A stretch of DNA of 64,000 nucleotides from CAIUPE01 sp037131735 (GCA_037131735.1 JBAXQM010000010.1:1-64000), one strand, 5' to 3'; positions 8,278 to 17,701 are shown, numbered from the stretch's first letter. The notes: a model not told the origin generated them from the letters alone. Translations and numbers: made by a program.

Positions 8278-8287
8278 AGCGAAGGGG

Positions 8288-8971
8288 TTAAACCCCCTCG
8301 GCACGCATCAAAGATACGCGGCCGGGCAAATCGTCAACGGCCGCGTGGAAAAGCCCTGTTTCAGGATCCAGTATCCGTAACGCACCCGAAAACACGTCGA
8401 AATACGCGCCGTGCAACTGCACTTTGCCACGGCCCGCAAGAATATTCACGCAAGGAAAGGTCATCAGATTAGAAAGCGTGTTCTCAATCGAGGCGAGTGC
8501 TAATTTCTCGACATAATCGTCAAACGACTCTTGATTGCGTGAGCCGAGTTTTTTTGAAACGGGATCAATGAGGCTGATCCATTTGCCGATAAAATCACCC
8601 GGTGAAAGCGGTTGTGATTGTTCGTCCGCATAAGCGCGAATACCCCCGCAGCGCCCATGACCAAGCACCACAATATGTTTGACGCGTAAGGCTTGAACCG
8701 CAAATTCGAGCGCCGCCGATGTGCCGTGAAACTGTCCGCCTGTCTCAAAAGGGGGAACAAGATTGGCAACATTGCGCACAACAAATAATTCGCCGGGTCG
8801 CGCATCAAAAATAACTTCGGGTGATACGCGACTATCGCAACAGCCAATCACCATGATCTCGGGCTTCTGCCCCGTCGCTGCAAGATCTTCAAAGCGTTCA
8901 CGCTCGCGCGGCAAACGTCCGTCGACAAAGGCGCGATAGCCTTCCTGCAGGCGTTGGGGAAAATTTGTCAT
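8288..8971 (-). CDS. Beta-class carbonic anhydrase
   Basis: This 227-residue enzyme interconverts CO2 and bicarbonate. The zinc ligands of the beta class are present: Cys and the Asp-Arg pair in VIGCCDSRVSPEVIF, then His and Cys in LGHGRCGGI. The ATG at 8971 overlaps the stop of the upstream PLP dehydratase gene (ATGA), giving translational coupling at the end of the leuC-leuD-leuB transcript. An in-frame ATG at 9010 lies inside that upstream gene and is less likely. Bicarbonate supply for carboxylases is the general role; a specific link to leucine synthesis is not evident. Confidence 0.95.
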   Translation of the reverse strand: MTNFPQRLQEGYRAFVDGRLPRERERFEDLAATGQKPEIMVIGCCDSRVSPEVIFDARPGELFVVRNVANLVPPFETGGQFHGTSAALEFAVQALRVKHIVVLGHGRCGGIRAYADEQSQPLSPGDFIGKWISLIDPVSKKLGSRNQESFDDYVEKLALASIENTLSNLMTFPCVNILAGRGKVQLHGAYFDVFSGALRILDPETGLFHAAVDDLPGRVSLMRAEGV

Positions 8972-9909
8972 AGCGCGGTCACCATCGCGGGATCGACATT
9001 CGCGCCACAAAGCAACACACCGACATGCTCGCCTTTTTGTGGCTTATAGGTACCCGACAACAACGCGGCCAAAGCGGCGGCACCCCCCGGTTCACTCATG
9101 ATGCGGAAATCACGCCACAAGATTTTCTGAGCGTTGCGAATGGCTTCATCATCAACAAGCGCGACATGATCGACGGCCTCTTTGGCAATATCAAAAGCAA
9201 AACGTCCGACAGTGCGCGCACCAAGCGAGTCAGCGGCAACCGATTTCACATCAACAGGAACAGGTGCGCCGGCTTCAAGCGCGGCATGAAGGCAGCGTGA
9301 CCCTTGCGGTTCGACGCCCACAACATTGACTTTGCCTTGCCACCAAGAAGCCATGCCGCCAATCAACCCGCCGCCGCCACACGCGATGAGAACCGTATCA
9401 GGGAGCGGACCATCCTCTTCCCATTCTTTGGCAACGGTGCCCTGCCCTTCGAGCGTCTCGATCGCATCAAAGGGATGAACAAGAAGCGCACCACTCTCTT
9501 TTTGATAGGTAAGACACGCCGCATAGGCATCATCAAAAATCGCGCCGCCAACGACCGCTTCAGCACCAAAATTGCGAATGGTAGCGACCTTAATCGGCGC
9601 TGAAATTTCCGGCACAAAGATTTTTGCTTGAAGACCTAATGCGCGAGCGGCAAATGCAACCGCAGCACCATGGTTACCTCCAGACGCGGCTGTGATAGCC
9701 GTTTCCGGCTTGGCCTTTTTGATCAGCGTATTGAAGGCGCCGCGTGATTTAAATGATCCCGCATGCTGCAGAAATTCAAGCTTGAACGTGATCTGCGCCT
9801 CAAGCCCAAAAGCATGCGCGTTTAAGGGAAGAAGCGGCGTGTGGCGCACATGCGCGGCGATGCGCTCATGCGCTGCGGCAATCGCGTCGCGTGTGATTGG
9901 CAGCGCCAT
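8968..9909 (-). CDS. Threonine/serine dehydratase-like PLP enzyme
   Basis: This 313-residue fold-type II PLP enzyme is in the threonine ammonia-lyase / serine dehydratase / serine racemase group. The cofactor lysine lies in GSFKSRGAFN (near residue 53), the substrate loop is AASGGNHGAAVAFAA, and the phosphate-binding glycine loop is ACGGGGLIGGMASW. There is no C-terminal ACT regulatory domain, so isoleucine feedback as in biosynthetic IlvA is not expected. It lies 13 bp after leuB and overlaps the carbonic anhydrase gene by 4 bp, so all are likely read from the leu transcript. Whether it deaminates threonine, serine or a hydroxylated analogue is unresolved. Confidence 0.87.
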   Translation of the reverse strand: MALPITRDAIAAAHERIAAHVRHTPLLPLNAHAFGLEAQITFKLEFLQHAGSFKSRGAFNTLIKKAKPETAITAASGGNHGAAVAFAARALGLQAKIFVPEISAPIKVATIRNFGAEAVVGGAIFDDAYAACLTYQKESGALLVHPFDAIETLEGQGTVAKEWEEDGPLPDTVLIACGGGGLIGGMASWWQGKVNVVGVEPQGSRCLHAALEAGAPVPVDVKSVAADSLGARTVGRFAFDIAKEAVDHVALVDDEAIRNAQKILWRDFRIMSEPGGAAALAALLSGTYKPQKGEHVGVLLCGANVDPAMVTAL

Positions 9910-9922
9910 GACGATGTCTTCC

Positions 9923-11035
9923 TTAGCCTGCGAGCTTTTGAAGCTGCTTCAAAATCGCATCACCCATTTCGGATGTGCTGACCGCATTCTGACCAGCAGA
10001 AGCAATGTCCTTCGTACGCAGACCTTGATCAAGCACATCAGAAATCGCGCGCTCGAGCTTGTCAGCGATATCCGTCATGCCGAAGGAATAGCGGAGTGTC
10101 ATGGCGAAAGACCCAAACATCGCAATCGGATTGGCCATACCCTTACCTGCGATATCGGGCGCAGAGCCATGCACGGGCTCATACATCGCCTTGCGCTTGC
10201 CTGTCTTTTCATTCGTCGCGCCAAGTGCTGCTGACGGCAACATGCCGAGCGAACCCGTAAGCATCGCTGCCACATCAGAGAGCATGTCGCCGAAAAGATT
10301 ATCAGTCACGATCACGTCAAATTGCTTCGGCCACCGCACAAGCTGCATACCGAGCGCATCCGCCAATTGATGCTCGAGCATCACATCCGGATATTCACGC
10401 TTATGCAATTCCGTGATCACATCATGCCAAAGAACGCCAGAACGCATAACATTGCGCTTTTCAGATGACGTCACTTTATTTTTACGCTTGCGCGCCATTT
10501 CAAAGGCTACGCGACCAATACGCTCGATTTCATGCGTGGTATAAACTTGCGTATCCACGCCGCGCTTCTCGCCATTTTCAAGCGTGACGATTTCTTTTGG
10601 CTCTCCAAAATACACGCCACCCGTAAGTTCGCGTACGATAACGATATCGAGACCTTCAACAAGCTCGCGCTTCAATGACGACGCATCGGCAAGGGCTGGA
10701 TAGCAAATGGCAGGGCGCAGATTGGCGAAGAGTTCTAGCTCTTTGCGCAAACGCAGAAGACCCGCTTCAGGGCGCGCATCATAAGGTACCTTGTCCCATT
10801 TCGGGCCACCCACAGCACCAAACACAACGGCATCCGATTCATGCGCGAGTTTCATCGCGGCATCGGTGATCGCCACCTTATGCGCGTCATAGGCCGAACC
10901 GCCGACAAGATCACGTTCGGACTCAAATGACGCCATGCCCGTCTTGTTCATGAACCCAATGAGCTTCTCGACCTCGCTCATCACTTCGGGGCCGATACCA
11001 TCACCAGGGAGAAGAAGAAGCTTTTGCGTGGCCAT
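9923..11035 (-). CDS. leuB: 3-isopropylmalate dehydrogenase
   Basis: This 370-residue NAD-dependent decarboxylating dehydrogenase performs the third step of leucine synthesis. It opens with LLLPGDGIGPEVMSEV, carries the substrate arginines in LLRLRKELELFANLRPA, and has the metal site aspartates in VTDNLFGDMLSDVAAML. The NAD loop is EPVHGSAPDIAGKGMANPIA. It follows leuC and leuD on the same strand (46-bp gap after leuD). Length and motifs are normal for LeuB. Confidence 0.97.
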   Translation of the reverse strand: MATQKLLLLPGDGIGPEVMSEVEKLIGFMNKTGMASFESERDLVGGSAYDAHKVAITDAAMKLAHESDAVVFGAVGGPKWDKVPYDARPEAGLLRLRKELELFANLRPAICYPALADASSLKRELVEGLDIVIVRELTGGVYFGEPKEIVTLENGEKRGVDTQVYTTHEIERIGRVAFEMARKRKNKVTSSEKRNVMRSGVLWHDVITELHKREYPDVMLEHQLADALGMQLVRWPKQFDVIVTDNLFGDMLSDVAAMLTGSLGMLPSAALGATNEKTGKRKAMYEPVHGSAPDIAGKGMANPIAMFGSFAMTLRYSFGMTDIADKLERAISDVLDQGLRTKDIASAGQNAVSTSEMGDAILKQLQKLAG

Positions 11036-11081
11036 AAATCAACTCATGAGGAAAAGAGAGAAACGGAAACGATGTTAGATC

Positions 11082-11687
11082 TTAAGCCCAGGGACGCGCC
11101 GTCGAGAGCTTTTGCTCGAAAGACGAAATCGCTGACGATTTTTCCATGGTCAACCCAATATCATCGAGACCATTCAGCAAAAGATGCTTGCGGAAGGAAT
11201 CGATTTCGAATTTCACGACACCGCCATCGGGACCGCGAATTTCCTGGCTTGGTAAATCAATGGTCATTGTCGCATTCGCCCCGCGCCGTGCATCATCCAT
11301 CAATTTATCAAGATCGGTTTGCGAAACGGTGATTGGCAAAATGCCGTTCTTGAAGCAGTTGTTATAAAAAATATCGGCAAAGCTTGTGGAGATCACACAA
11401 CGGATCCCGAAATCGAGAAGTGCCCAAGGCGCATGTTCGCGCGATGAACCGCAGCCGAAATTATCACCGGCAACCAAGATCTCAGCCTTGCGATAGGCCG
11501 GCTTATTGAGAATGAAATCCGGATTATCCGAACCATCGTCCGTATAACGCATTTCCGAAAAAAGGCCTGTGCCCAAGCCCGTGCGCTTGATGGTTTTCAG
11601 ATATTGCTTCGGAATAATCATATCGGTGTCGACATTCATGATATCGAGCGGAGCAGCAACACCGGTCAGATTTGTAAAAGGCTTCAT
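11082..11687 (-). CDS. leuD: 3-isopropylmalate dehydratase small subunit
   Basis: This 201-residue protein is the swivelling small subunit that pairs with LeuC to isomerise 2- to 3-isopropylmalate. Recognisable segments are FTNLTGVAAPLDIMNVDTDMI at the start, the IIPKQYLKTIKRTGLG loop and the substrate-recognition GDNFGCGSSREHAPWAL. The SFADIFYNNCFKNGILPI block is also standard. It is encoded 39 bp after leuC in the same operon. Confidence 0.96.
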   Translation of the reverse strand: MKPFTNLTGVAAPLDIMNVDTDMIIPKQYLKTIKRTGLGTGLFSEMRYTDDGSDNPDFILNKPAYRKAEILVAGDNFGCGSSREHAPWALLDFGIRCVISTSFADIFYNNCFKNGILPITVSQTDLDKLMDDARRGANATMTIDLPSQEIRGPDGGVVKFEIDSFRKHLLLNGLDDIGLTMEKSSAISSFEQKLSTARPWA

Positions 11688-11726
11688 GTCAAACGTCTCG
11701 TTTCAAGAAAGAATTTTGAAAGTGGA

Positions 11727-13142
11727 TTAGGCCCATGTCCGCACATCGACAAAGTGACCTTCAATCGCCGCAGCAGCCGCCATGATCGGCGACACAAGAT
11801 GCGTGCGACCTTTGAAGCCCTGGCGACCTTCAAAGTTACGATTTGATGTTGACGCGCAACGCTCGCCCGGTGCGAGCTTGTCGGCATTCATCGCCAAGCA
11901 CATCGAGCAGCCCGGCTCACGCCAATCAAAACCGGCGGCTTTGAAAATCTTGTCGAGACCTTCTTCTTCCGCCTGCAATTTCACGAGGCCCGAACCCGGC
12001 ACGATCATCGCGCTGACAGTTGATGCCACCGTCTTGCCTTCAACAGCCTTTGCAACAGCGCGCAAATCTTCAATACGGCCATTGGTGCATGAGCCAATAA
12101 ACACGCGATCAAGCTTGATATCAGTGATCTTCTCGCCGCCCTTCAGACCCATATAATCAAGCGCGCGTTGAATAGCGGCTTTCTTTTGATCTGAATGACC
12201 TGTGTCAACCAAGGGCACGTTCCCCGTGATCGACACAACATCTTCAGGTGATGTGCCCCATGTCACGATCGGTGGAAGATTGGCTGCATCGAGACGAATC
12301 TCGCGATCGAAATGCGCGCCCTCATCCGAGAACAACGTCTTCCAATAGGCAAGCGCCATATCCCACGCCATGCCTTTCGGCGCTTTCGGGCGATCTTTGA
12401 GATAGGCGTAGGTTTTCTCATCAGGGGCCACGAGACCCGCGCGCGCGCCCCCTTCGATCGACATGTTGCAGATCGTCATCCGACCTTCCATGGAGAGCGA
12501 ACGGATCGCTTCGCCCGCATATTCCATCACATGGCCTGTGCCGCCAGCGGTACCGATTTCGCCGATGATGGCGAGGATAATGTCTTTCGCTGTCACGCCC
12601 GCTGGTAATTGGCCATCGACCGTGATGCGCATATTTTTTGCTTTCGCTTGAATAAGCGTTTGCGTGGCGAGCACATGCTCAACTTCCGATGTGCCGATAC
12701 CGTGCGCGAGCGCACCGAACGCACCATGCGTTGATGTATGGCTATCGCCACAAACAATTGTCGTGCCGGGCAGCGTGAAGCCTTGCTCGGGACCGACGAT
12801 GTGAACAACGCCTTGGCGCTTATCGAGCTCGTTATAATATTCGATGCCGAATTCACGCGCGTTCTCAGCAAGCGTTTCTACCTGCGTGCGTGATTCAGGA
12901 TCTTCAATGCCTTTCGAACGATCTGATGTCGGTACATTGTGATCAACAACAGCGAGCGTCTTTTGCGGCGCGCGTACTTTGCGCTTCGCCATACGCAGGC
13001 CTTCAAAAGCCTGCGGGCTCGTCACCTCATGAATGAGATGGCGATCAATATAGAGAAGGCATGTGCCATCGGGCTGGGTGTCGACCACATGGTCGTCCCA
13101 GATCTTGTCATAAAGGGTGCGGGGGGCGGAGGACTGGGCCAT
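11727..13142 (-). CDS. leuC: 3-isopropylmalate dehydratase large subunit
   Basis: This 471-residue aconitase-family subunit carries the [4Fe-4S] cluster. The cluster cysteines are seen in GSCTNGRIEDL and in the GCSMCLAMN pair, and the early motif TIVCGDSHTSTHGAFGALA is diagnostic. The ATG at 13142 is preceded by GGAAGAG at suitable distance. An in-frame ATG at 13184 lacks this and family homology. It is the first gene of the leuC-leuD-leuB-dehydratase-carbonic anhydrase run, 129 bp after rplS. Confidence 0.96.
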   Translation of the reverse strand: MAQSSAPRTLYDKIWDDHVVDTQPDGTCLLYIDRHLIHEVTSPQAFEGLRMAKRKVRAPQKTLAVVDHNVPTSDRSKGIEDPESRTQVETLAENAREFGIEYYNELDKRQGVVHIVGPEQGFTLPGTTIVCGDSHTSTHGAFGALAHGIGTSEVEHVLATQTLIQAKAKNMRITVDGQLPAGVTAKDIILAIIGEIGTAGGTGHVMEYAGEAIRSLSMEGRMTICNMSIEGGARAGLVAPDEKTYAYLKDRPKAPKGMAWDMALAYWKTLFSDEGAHFDREIRLDAANLPPIVTWGTSPEDVVSITGNVPLVDTGHSDQKKAAIQRALDYMGLKGGEKITDIKLDRVFIGSCTNGRIEDLRAVAKAVEGKTVASTVSAMIVPGSGLVKLQAEEEGLDKIFKAAGFDWREPGCSMCLAMNADKLAPGERCASTSNRNFEGRQGFKGRTHLVSPIMAAAAAIEGHFVDVRTWA

Positions 13143-13211
13143 TGGATTGCTCTTCCTGCGATTGGATACCGGAGTGACCGGCACAAAAACCTAAGGATCA
13201 AAAACGGCAAA

Positions 13212-13234
13212 GGCGCGACGTCATCCGCCGCGCC
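13212..13234 (-). terminator. Possible terminator between rplS and leuC
   Basis: On the minus strand GGCGCGGCG pairs with CGTCGCGCC (one G-U) around loop GATGA, followed by TTTGCCGTTTTT. It lies about 40 bp after the rplS stop. The T-run is interrupted, so efficiency may be partial and read-through into leuC is possible. Confidence 0.45.
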
Positions 13235-13271
13235 CGCCAAAACTCGTCAAAGGACCTGAACGGTCACGGGC

Positions 13272-13658
13272 TCAGCCTTCCGACTGCTCCGTACCATGGC
13301 CGGTCTTACGTTCGACGATACGGGCCGATTTACCGCGACGATCGCGCAGATAATAAAGCTTCGCGCGACGAACCTTACCGCGGCGGATCACCTTGATCGA
13401 GTCGATCAGCGGCGAATAGACCGGGAACACACGCTCCACGCCTTCGCCATAGGAAATCTTGCGGACTGTGAAGCTTTCATTGATGCCGCCGCCATTGCGG
13501 GCAATGCAGACGCCTTCATAGGCCTGCACGCGGGTACGGTCACCTTCGACGACCTTCACATTAACTTGAACTGTATCGCCTGGCTCAAAATCCGGGATCG
13601 GACGGGCGGCGGCGAGCTTTTCAGCCTGCTCTTTTTCGAGCTGCTGGATAATATCCAT
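13272..13658 (-). CDS. rplS: 50S ribosomal protein L19
   Basis: This 128-residue protein of the large ribosomal subunit sits at the 30S-50S interface. The family pattern is clear: FEPGDTVQVNVKVVEGDRTRVQAYEGVCI, then FTVRKISYGEGVERVFPVYSP and RRGKVRRAKLYYLRDRRGKSARI. The ATG at 13658 matches the usual MDIIQQLE start and has a GGAGACT-like site before it. A longer frame to 13757 has no family support. The rpsP-rimM-trmD genes that often precede rplS are not in the 370 bp upstream, so the gene has its own promoter or has been split from that operon. Confidence 0.96.
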   Translation of the reverse strand: MDIIQQLEKEQAEKLAAARPIPDFEPGDTVQVNVKVVEGDRTRVQAYEGVCIARNGGGINESFTVRKISYGEGVERVFPVYSPLIDSIKVIRRGKVRRAKLYYLRDRRGKSARIVERKTGHGTEQSEG

Positions 13659-13894
13659 TTTAGTCTCCTGCCGTATGGATTTCAGGGTTTTTGGCTCTCT
13701 TTTGGTCATCATCTTGGCCCGAATACCGGAAACCACTTTTCGGGATGATGCCGCCAAACTCCCTCAAACCAGCGTTTCGGCGCGCTGTTGTGAGTTGAAG
13801 TCGGGTGAATACAGGGCGTAGGCGCGGTTGTCGAGTCGGAAAAGTAAGGATTTTCCTCTGCAACAGCAGGACCTCGGGCCCGCCAATCCACTAT

Positions 13895-14014
13895 CCGTCA
13901 TTGCGAGCGTCAGCGAAGCAATCCAGTTGATCGAAAAAATGATCTCGCAACGGTAAATCAGCGACTTATGGGCAACCACTAGCTGGATTGCTTCGCCTTC
14001 GCTCGCAATGACGG
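13895..14014. repeat. Inverted-repeat element (32-bp arms)
   Basis: Two 32-bp arms, 13895-13926 (starting CCGTCATTGCGAGCG) and 13983-14014 (its near-exact reverse complement), flank a 56-bp AT-richer spacer. Three adjacent positions in the arm differ. Repeats of this wording (ATTGCGAGCG ... CGAAGCAATCC) are widespread short palindromic repeats in bacterial genomes. The unit fills much of the 367-bp gene-free gap between rplS and putA (13659-14025). The rest of that gap shows no recognisable feature apart from the presumed rplS promoter. Confidence 0.75.
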
Positions 14015-14025
14015 CTATCCGGGGG

Positions 14026-17000
14026 TCACTCTCCCATCGCGATGAGGCTCGCATTGCCTCCAGCAGCGGCGGTATTGACCGTCACCGTCTGCTCGAGCGT
14101 GAAGCGGCGCAGATAATCCGGACCACCTGCCTTTGGACCTGTGCCCGAGAGACGCGAGCCGCCGAAAGGCTGCGTGCCGACAACCGCGCCGATCATATTG
14201 CGGTTAATATAGCAATTGCCCGCATCAAGCCTGTCGACGACTTCAGCCTGAACCGCATCGATACGTGTATGCACACCGAGCGTGAGCCCATAACCAAGCG
14301 CGTCGATCTGATTGAGCAATGTCGTGAGCCCCCCGGATTTCCAGCGCACAATGTGGAGAACTGGGCCAAAGACTTCGCGCTTCAAATCGCTCACCGATTT
14401 TAATTCAAACATATGCGGCGCGACGAATGTGCCCTGCTGCGGCGCGCGACCCGCAAAATGTGTTTTCGCGCTCTTTGTCATCAACGCGATATGCGCATCG
14501 AGATTTGATTTCGCCTCCGCATCAATCACCGGACCGATATGGGTTGCGGTAGCGCGCGGATCACCGATTTTGAGTTCTTCCGCTGCGCCCTTGATCATGG
14601 TGATCATCTTGTCGGCAACATCATCTTGCACGCACAGTAACCTTAAAGCGGAGCAACGTTGTCCGGCCGAGCGGAAGGCCGATAGGACAACATCATCTGA
14701 GACTTGCTCAGGCAGTGCGGTCGCATCGACAATCATGGCATTGATGCCGCCCGTCTCGGCGATGAGCGGCACGATGGGGCCATCTTTCGCCGCAAGCGCG
14801 CGATTGATGCGCCATGCGGTTTCCGTCGAGCCTGTAAAGGCGACGCCGCCAACAAGCGGATGCGCTGTGAGGGCTGCACCAGTGTCTCCTCCACCCGGCA
14901 CAAAATGCAGCGCTGATGTTGGCACACCAGACTCATGCAAAATCTTGATTGCTTCATAGGCGATAAGCGACGTTTGTTCTGCGGGCTTTGCCACAACCGC
15001 ATTGCCGGCTGCGAGTGCCGCTGTCACTTGCCCTAAGAAAATGGCGAGCGGAAAATTCCACGGACTGATACAAACAAACACACCGCGCCCGCGACGGATC
15101 AAGCGATTATCCTCACCTGTTGGGCCGGGCAACACTTCGCCTTCGCCGCAAATCGCACGCACTTCTGCTGCATAGTAACGACAGAAATCAACCGCCTCGC
15201 GTAATTCAGCGAGTGCATCATCAATCGTCTTACCGGCTTCAAGTTGTAAGAGATGCAATAAGAGTCCGCGTTTTGATTCAAGCGCATCCGCTGCTTTTTC
15301 TAATGCTACAGCTCGCGTTGCAGCAGGCGTGCGATCCCATGCGCGGAAGCCGCGCTTTGCCGCTTCGATTGCGTGCGCCGCAAGCGTCGAATCCGCTTCA
15401 CTCACATGACCCGCAATCGTTGAACCGTCGATTGGTGACATGATCACGCGCGTTAACCGCAAATGCTCCTCACCATCAATAATGGGCGATGCCACGATTT
15501 TTATTGACGCTGCTGCTTTCACTTCCGCCATTAGCGCATCAAGCGACGCTGCATGGCCCAACTCAACTCCTTGCGAATTACGGCGCTTCGGTGCGTAAAG
15601 ATCAGCCGGCATAGGTAATTTCGGATGGCGTGCATCACCCGCATTGCCGATGATTGCTTGCGGACGCGTGAGCAAAGATTTTGCCGAAACATTCGGATCA
15701 GCAGCAACCGAGACGAAAGAAGAGTTTGCGCCATTTTCTAATAGCCGCCGCACGAGATAGGCGAGCAAATCAGAGTGACCGCCCACAGGCGCGTAAGTGC
15801 GGCAAGCGACGCCTTCACGTGTTTGTAAGAGATGGTGATAAAGCGCGTCACCCATCCCGTGCAACCGTTGAAACTCGAACCCATCAACACTGCCTGCACG
15901 CTCGAGAATAGAGGCAACAGTCAGCGCATTATGCGTTGCGAATTGCGGATAAATGCGTGTGCGCGCTTTCAACATGCGCCCCGCACAAGCGACATAATTC
16001 AAATCTGTCATCGCTTTGCGCGTAAACACAGGATAATCGTGAAGGCCACGTTCTTGCGCGCGCTTTACTTCCGAATCCCAATAGGCGCCTTTTACGAGAC
16101 GCACCATCATGCGGCGATCATAATGTGCTGCGAGAGTATCGATCCAATCGATGACTTCAATCGCACGTTTCTGATAGGCCTGAATGGCAAGACCAAAGCC
16201 GTCCCATCCCGCAAGCGATAAATCAGAAAATACGGCTTCAATCACATCTAGCGACAATTCGAGACGGTCGGCCTCTTCTGCATCAACCGTGAAATTCATG
16301 TCATAGGATTTTGCCTGTTGAGCCAGACGCAACAACACAGGCACAAGCTCGCGCATGACGCGCTCACGCGACACCCACTCATAGCGCGGATGAAGCGCAG
16401 AAAGTTTTACCGAAATACCGGGACGGTTCGGTAAAGGCTCATTGCCGGCGGCTTTACCGATAGCGTCAATCGCCCCGCTATAAGAGGCCGCATAACGTTC
16501 AGCGTCTTCTTGCGTGCGCGCGCCTTCACCGCGCATATCGAAAGAATAACGGAAAAGTTTACTCGTGCCGGAACGTGCGCGTTCAAGCGCTTCATCAATA
16601 GTTTGACCAAGAACGAAATGACTACCGAGAACGCGCATCGCTTGCCTCGTAGCCGTTCGAACAGTCGGCAAGCCCAATCGCTTTACGAGCTTACCAACGA
16701 TGCTTTCGGGTGTTTCACCCGGTTGAATCACACGCGCCGTGATGCCGAGCGCCCAAGCCGACGCTGATACAAGCAGCGCATCGGATTGTGTTTCGTGGTT
16801 CAGAAAATCACCTTGGCCGAGTTTATCTTCAATCAGACTGTCGGCGGTTGCCGCATCGGGCACGCGCAAAAGCGCTTCAGCAAGCACCATCAAAGCGAGG
16901 CCTTCGGGAGTGGAGAGTGAATATTCGCGTAGCAATTCTTCAACGCCGCCAAGGCCCGAAGTCTTGCTACGAATCGCCTCGATCATGCCGGTGGCAGAGG

Positions 17001-17112
17001 CGTCTATCCGCTTTTCAGCGTCCGGCGGTAGCGTTGCTGTGAGCAGAAGACGGGCGGCCAAATCTTCGTCACGGGGCGCAAATTCCGTGCGGAACGGGGA
17101 AAAACTGGCCAT
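14026..17112 (-). CDS. putA: Bifunctional proline dehydrogenase / P5C dehydrogenase
   Basis: This 1028-residue enzyme oxidises proline to glutamate in two steps with substrate channelling. The FAD-binding proline dehydrogenase barrel lies near residues 180-480 (MVRLVKGAYWDSEVKRAQ, and substrate arginines in YLVRRLLENGANSSF). The aldehyde dehydrogenase domain lies near 540-1000, with SPWNFPLAIF, the general-base Glu in LIAETGGINAM and the catalytic Cys in SAGQRCSALRLL. There is no N-terminal ribbon-helix-helix domain, so it is the short non-repressor form. That agrees with the separate Lrp-type regulator encoded divergently. Confidence 0.97.
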   Translation of the reverse strand: MASFSPFRTEFAPRDEDLAARLLLTATLPPDAEKRIDASATGMIEAIRSKTSGLGGVEELLREYSLSTPEGLALMVLAEALLRVPDAATADSLIEDKLGQGDFLNHETQSDALLVSASAWALGITARVIQPGETPESIVGKLVKRLGLPTVRTATRQAMRVLGSHFVLGQTIDEALERARSGTSKLFRYSFDMRGEGARTQEDAERYAASYSGAIDAIGKAAGNEPLPNRPGISVKLSALHPRYEWVSRERVMRELVPVLLRLAQQAKSYDMNFTVDAEEADRLELSLDVIEAVFSDLSLAGWDGFGLAIQAYQKRAIEVIDWIDTLAAHYDRRMMVRLVKGAYWDSEVKRAQERGLHDYPVFTRKAMTDLNYVACAGRMLKARTRIYPQFATHNALTVASILERAGSVDGFEFQRLHGMGDALYHHLLQTREGVACRTYAPVGGHSDLLAYLVRRLLENGANSSFVSVAADPNVSAKSLLTRPQAIIGNAGDARHPKLPMPADLYAPKRRNSQGVELGHAASLDALMAEVKAAASIKIVASPIIDGEEHLRLTRVIMSPIDGSTIAGHVSEADSTLAAHAIEAAKRGFRAWDRTPAATRAVALEKAADALESKRGLLLHLLQLEAGKTIDDALAELREAVDFCRYYAAEVRAICGEGEVLPGPTGEDNRLIRRGRGVFVCISPWNFPLAIFLGQVTAALAAGNAVVAKPAEQTSLIAYEAIKILHESGVPTSALHFVPGGGDTGAALTAHPLVGGVAFTGSTETAWRINRALAAKDGPIVPLIAETGGINAMIVDATALPEQVSDDVVLSAFRSAGQRCSALRLLCVQDDVADKMITMIKGAAEELKIGDPRATATHIGPVIDAEAKSNLDAHIALMTKSAKTHFAGRAPQQGTFVAPHMFELKSVSDLKREVFGPVLHIVRWKSGGLTTLLNQIDALGYGLTLGVHTRIDAVQAEVVDRLDAGNCYINRNMIGAVVGTQPFGGSRLSGTGPKAGGPDYLRRFTLEQTVTVNTAAAGGNASLIAMGE

Positions 17113-17239
17113 GGCAACGCCCTCCGATGTGTTAAATTGTGATTTTCTCCTTCTATCATGAAATTTATAGTGTTTTAATCTAGTAATTTTTTAATTTATT
17201 AGTAAGAGACGCTAAATATTCTTATTATTTTGGTGAATT
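17113..17239. promoter_or_regulatory. putA / Lrp-regulator divergent promoter region
   Basis: This 127-bp gap between divergent start codons is strikingly AT-rich (around 17160-17235, with runs such as AATTTTTTAATTTATTAG), unlike the surrounding coding DNA. Lrp/AsnC regulators bind such curved AT-rich DNA next to their own gene and target, so this is the expected PutR binding region. No exact operator can be defined by eye. Confidence 0.55.
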
Positions 17240-17701
17240 ATGTCAGAGCTTGATCGTCTTGACCGGAAAATCCTGAAACTCCTCCAAGAGGATGGCCGCA
17301 TTACAACCGTCGATTTGGCCGAAAAGGTCGGTTTGTCTCCGACGGCGGCCAGCGAGCGGGTGAAGCGCCTTTTCCGCGATGGGTATGTGCTCGGCTTCCG
17401 CGCGATGCTGGACCCGAAGAAGCTCGGGCGGGGTCTTCTGGTGTTCATCGAAGTCACCCTCGACAAAACAACGCCGGATGTGTTCGCCCGCTTCAGCGAC
17501 GCCGTTCAAACCGCTCCCGAGGTCCTAGAGTGCCATATGGTGGCAGGTGGTTTTGATTATCTCGTCAAAACGCGTGTTGAAGACATGGCGGCCTATCGCC
17601 GGTTTTTGGGCGATGTGCTTCTGACGCTTCCGGGCGTGAAGGAAAGCCGGACCTTCGCTGTGATGGAAGAGGTGAAATCGGACGGCGCGCTGCCTGTTTG
17701 A
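17240..17701 (+). CDS. putR: Lrp/AsnC family regulator, probable proline-responsive PutR
   Basis: This 153-residue regulator has an N-terminal winged helix-turn-helix (LDRKILKLLQEDGRITTVDLAEKVGLSPTAASERVKRL, residues 4-42). A C-terminal RAM/ligand domain ends in the gradient GGFDYLVKTRVEDMAAYRRF and LPGVKESRTFAVMEEVK. It is transcribed away from putA across a 127-bp AT-rich gap, the arrangement of PutR/BkdR-type activators that switch on putA when proline is present. The symbol is assigned from context, not from direct evidence. Confidence 0.85.
   Translation: MSELDRLDRKILKLLQEDGRITTVDLAEKVGLSPTAASERVKRLFRDGYVLGFRAMLDPKKLGRGLLVFIEVTLDKTTPDVFARFSDAVQTAPEVLECHMVAGGFDYLVKTRVEDMAAYRRFLGDVLLTLPGVKESRTFAVMEEVKSDGALPV

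Noticed and set aside
8278..8287. Terminator between asd and the carbonic anhydrase gene
   Set aside because: GGGGTTAAACCCC gives only a four-base-pair stem and no T-run on either strand.
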